Origin: CAYNSB01 sp964399625
Lineage (GTDB): Bacteria > Planctomycetota > Phycisphaerae > Phycisphaerales > UBA1924
Assembly (NCBI GenBank): GCA_964399625.1
Contig: CAYNSB010000049.1
Coordinates: 1 to 23,133 of the forward strand
DNA length: 23,133 nt
Direction: 5' to 3'
The notes under the pieces were generated by a model. It was not told the origin of the DNA, did no database searches, and saw nothing but the letters and a program-made list of their open reading frames with translations. Position numbers and translations under genes: made by a program. Numbering within the stretch: the first letter of the stretch is position 1; each line of letters opens with the position of its first letter. Below, one piece after another: positions 21,800 through 23,133 of this stretch.

Positions 21800-23133
21800 A
21801 TGGCGAAGTCCACGACGGTCGACGACGAGCCCAAGGGCAAGTCCTCCAAGCGCTCCGAGAAGGGCGAGAAGTCCGAGCGGGCCGACAAGTCCGAACGCTC
21901 GGAGAAGGGCGAGCGGGGGGAGAAGGGCGAATCTCGCGCCGAGCCCAAGCACGTCGAGCCCAAGCCCGTGCGCTCGGAAGATCGTCCCGAGCCGAGGCAG
22001 GAGGCTCCGCGACCTCAGGCGGCTCCTGCACCTCAAAGCCAGGCCCCGCAGGCCCAGCCTCAGCAGTCCCAGCCGCAGGGGCCGGGCGCGCAGGCGCCGT
22101 CGCAGGGCGGGCAGCCCCAGCAGGGTCACCAGCAGTACCAAGGGCAGCAATACCAGGGCGGGCACCAGCAGCAATACCAGGGACAGGGCGGCTTTCAAGG
22201 AGGGGGCGGGGGATTCGGCGGCCGGCGCCGCAAGAAGCGCCGCAACAAGGGCGGCTTCGGTGGTGGATTCGGTGGCGGTGGATACGGGGGTGGTCAGAAC
22301 CAGGGCAACTACCACCATCAGGACCGTGGGCCGGGCTACACCGCCCCCGCGGGATGGAACGACCCCACGCTCCCCAGCGATGAGGAGCTGGAGCGCGAGG
22401 CGGCAGAACTGGAGAAGATCGCCAAGTCCTCCGCGGGATTGCCCAAGGACGCGGTCTCAATCTCGCAGCTCCAGCGGATGGACATCAAGGAGCTCCACGA
22501 GTTCGCGGGCAAGGAAGGGCTCACCGACTACTTCCAGATCCCCAAGCAGGACCTGATCTTCAAGATCCTCAAGACCCGCGCGGCCAAGCAGGGGCTGATG
22601 TATGGCGAGGGCACGCTGGAGATCATGCCCGATCACTTCGGGTTCCTGCGCTCGCCCGAGCAGTCCTATCTCGCCGGGCCCGACGACATCTATGTGTCGC
22701 CGTCGCAGGTGCGCCGCTTTGGGCTCCGCAAGGGCATGATCATCAAGGGCCTCATCCGCCCGCCCAAGGAGAGCGAGCGGTACTTCGCCCTGCTCCGCGT
22801 GGACGAGGTGAACGGTCACCCGCCCGCGAAAATCCACTCGCTGACGAACTTCGAGGACCTCACGCCACTACATCCGGAGGAGCGGTTCATCCTCGAGACG
22901 TCGCCCGACGAGATCGAGTGCCGCGTGATCGACCTGGTCGCGCCGGTGGGCAAGGGTCAGCGTGCGCTGATCGTGGCCCCGCCGCGGACGGGCAAGACGG
23001 TGCTGCTGCAGAAGATGACCAAGGCGATCTCCAAGAACTATCCCGAGACGCGGATCATCGTCCTGCTGGTGGACGAGCGTCCCGAGGAAGTGACCGACTT
23101 CAAGCGCAACGTGAGCGCCGCGGTCGAGGTCGT
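21800..23133 (+). CDS. rho: Transcription termination factor Rho with long disordered N-terminus (3' end outside window)
   Basis: Hexameric RNA-dependent ATPase that ends transcription; 444 residues are visible. I chose ATG 21800 (AGGAAA 9 nt upstream); ATG 21755 would add 15 residues. Residues 1-70 are Lys/Glu/Ser-rich with repeated SEKGE-type units. Residues 74-170 are Gln/Gly-rich (QGQQYQGGHQQQYQGQGGFQ) with a basic block RRRKKRRNK (142-150) and GGFGGGFGGGGYGGG after it. Then come a Rho_N helical domain (about 216-265, ISQLQRMDIKELHEFAGKEG), the RNA-binding cold-shock-like domain (about 268-340, YGEGTLEIMPDHFGFLRS), Walker A APPRTGKT (393-400) and Walker B VLLVDERPEE (421-430). The window ends shortly after, within the ATPase domain. 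The roughly 210-residue extension is absent from E. coli Rho but known in other phyla. Confidence 0.98.
   Translation, partial: MAKSTTVDDEPKGKSSKRSEKGEKSERADKSERSEKGERGEKGESRAEPKHVEPKPVRSEDRPEPRQEAPRPQAAPAPQSQAPQAQPQQSQPQGPGAQAPSQGGQPQQGHQQYQGQQYQGGHQQQYQGQGGFQGGGGGFGGRRRKKRRNKGGFGGGFGGGGYGGGQNQGNYHHQDRGPGYTAPAGWNDPTLPSDEELEREAAELEKIAKSSAGLPKDAVSISQLQRMDIKELHEFAGKEGLTDYFQIPKQDLIFKILKTRAAKQGLMYGEGTLEIMPDHFGFLRSPEQSYLAGPDDIYVSPSQVRRFGLRKGMIIKGLIRPPKESERYFALLRVDEVNGHPPAKIHSLTNFEDLTPLHPEERFILETSPDEIECRVIDLVAPVGKGQRALIVAPPRTGKTVLLQKMTKAISKNYPETRIIVLLVDERPEEVTDFKRNVSAAVEV

Noticed and set aside
21575..22318. A 247-codon minus-strand frame rich in Leu, Ala and Val that could pass as a membrane protein
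   Set aside because: It is the complement of the repetitive rho N-terminus. Its hydrophobic look comes from reversed Gln/Lys/Glu codons.
1..23133. CRISPR arrays, insertion sequences, integrases, toxin-antitoxin pairs, restriction or other defence genes
   Set aside because: No regularly spaced repeats, terminal inverted repeats, transposase motifs or known defence domains were seen on either strand.

Overview
The window is high-GC DNA (roughly two thirds G+C by eye) with the features of a free-living planctomycete, most likely of the class Phycisphaerae. The clues are a secreted glycosidase ending in a two-repeat GC-type dockerin (repeats opening N-C-D-G-S), an HAF-repeat protein ending in a short PEP-CTERM-like anchor with an RRRR tail, a dephospho-CoA kinase joined to a membrane PH-like domain, and a Rho factor with a very long Gln/Gly/Arg-rich N-terminus. 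The taxonomic call is inference; no rRNA is present. I see no tRNA, rRNA, CRISPR array, insertion sequence, integrase or prophage gene.

Layout. (1) 1-4746, + strand: the 3' part of a GH31 alpha-glucosidase, then a complete secreted GH15-type glucoamylase-like enzyme with a dockerin, closed by a perfect hairpin. (2) 4836-8540, - strand: two tandem methyl-accepting chemotaxis proteins with almost identical signalling tips. One has a helical sensor domain and the other a periplasmic domain with a c-type heme motif. Each has a hairpin downstream. (3) 8705-11138: a divergent pair, a SurA/PpiC-like exported peptidyl-prolyl isomerase (-) and a zinc-ribbon/GYF-like/single-TM protein (+). (4) 11224-14505, +: a large secreted six-hairpin glycosidase with N-terminal beta-sandwich and discoidin-like domains, preceded by a LacI-family-like operator. 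(5) 14642-15991, +: a secreted metal-binding protein with a heavy-metal-binding Cys motif and two His/Met-rich beta domains. (6) 16024-18332, -: glucose-6-phosphate isomerase followed by an FkbM-family methyltransferase. (7) 18493-19623, +: an HAF-repeat, probably seven-bladed, surface protein. (8) 19679-23133, +: hypoxanthine phosphoribosyltransferase, the PH-CoaE fusion, and rho (cut by the window end) behind a structured 273-nt leader.

Functionally the window mixes alpha-glucan and other glycan breakdown (three large hydrolases, with Pgi feeding glucose-6-phosphate into central metabolism), chemotaxis, envelope protein maturation and metal handling, and housekeeping (purine salvage, CoA synthesis, transcription termination). 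I found no clear defence system, biosynthetic cluster or other obviously new multi-gene system. The observations most worth following are the PH-CoaE fusion with a strong in-frame internal start, the prion-like extension and structured leader of rho, the duplicated His/Met metal-binding protein, and the zinc-ribbon/GYF membrane protein whose start abuts that of a divergent chaperone gene.
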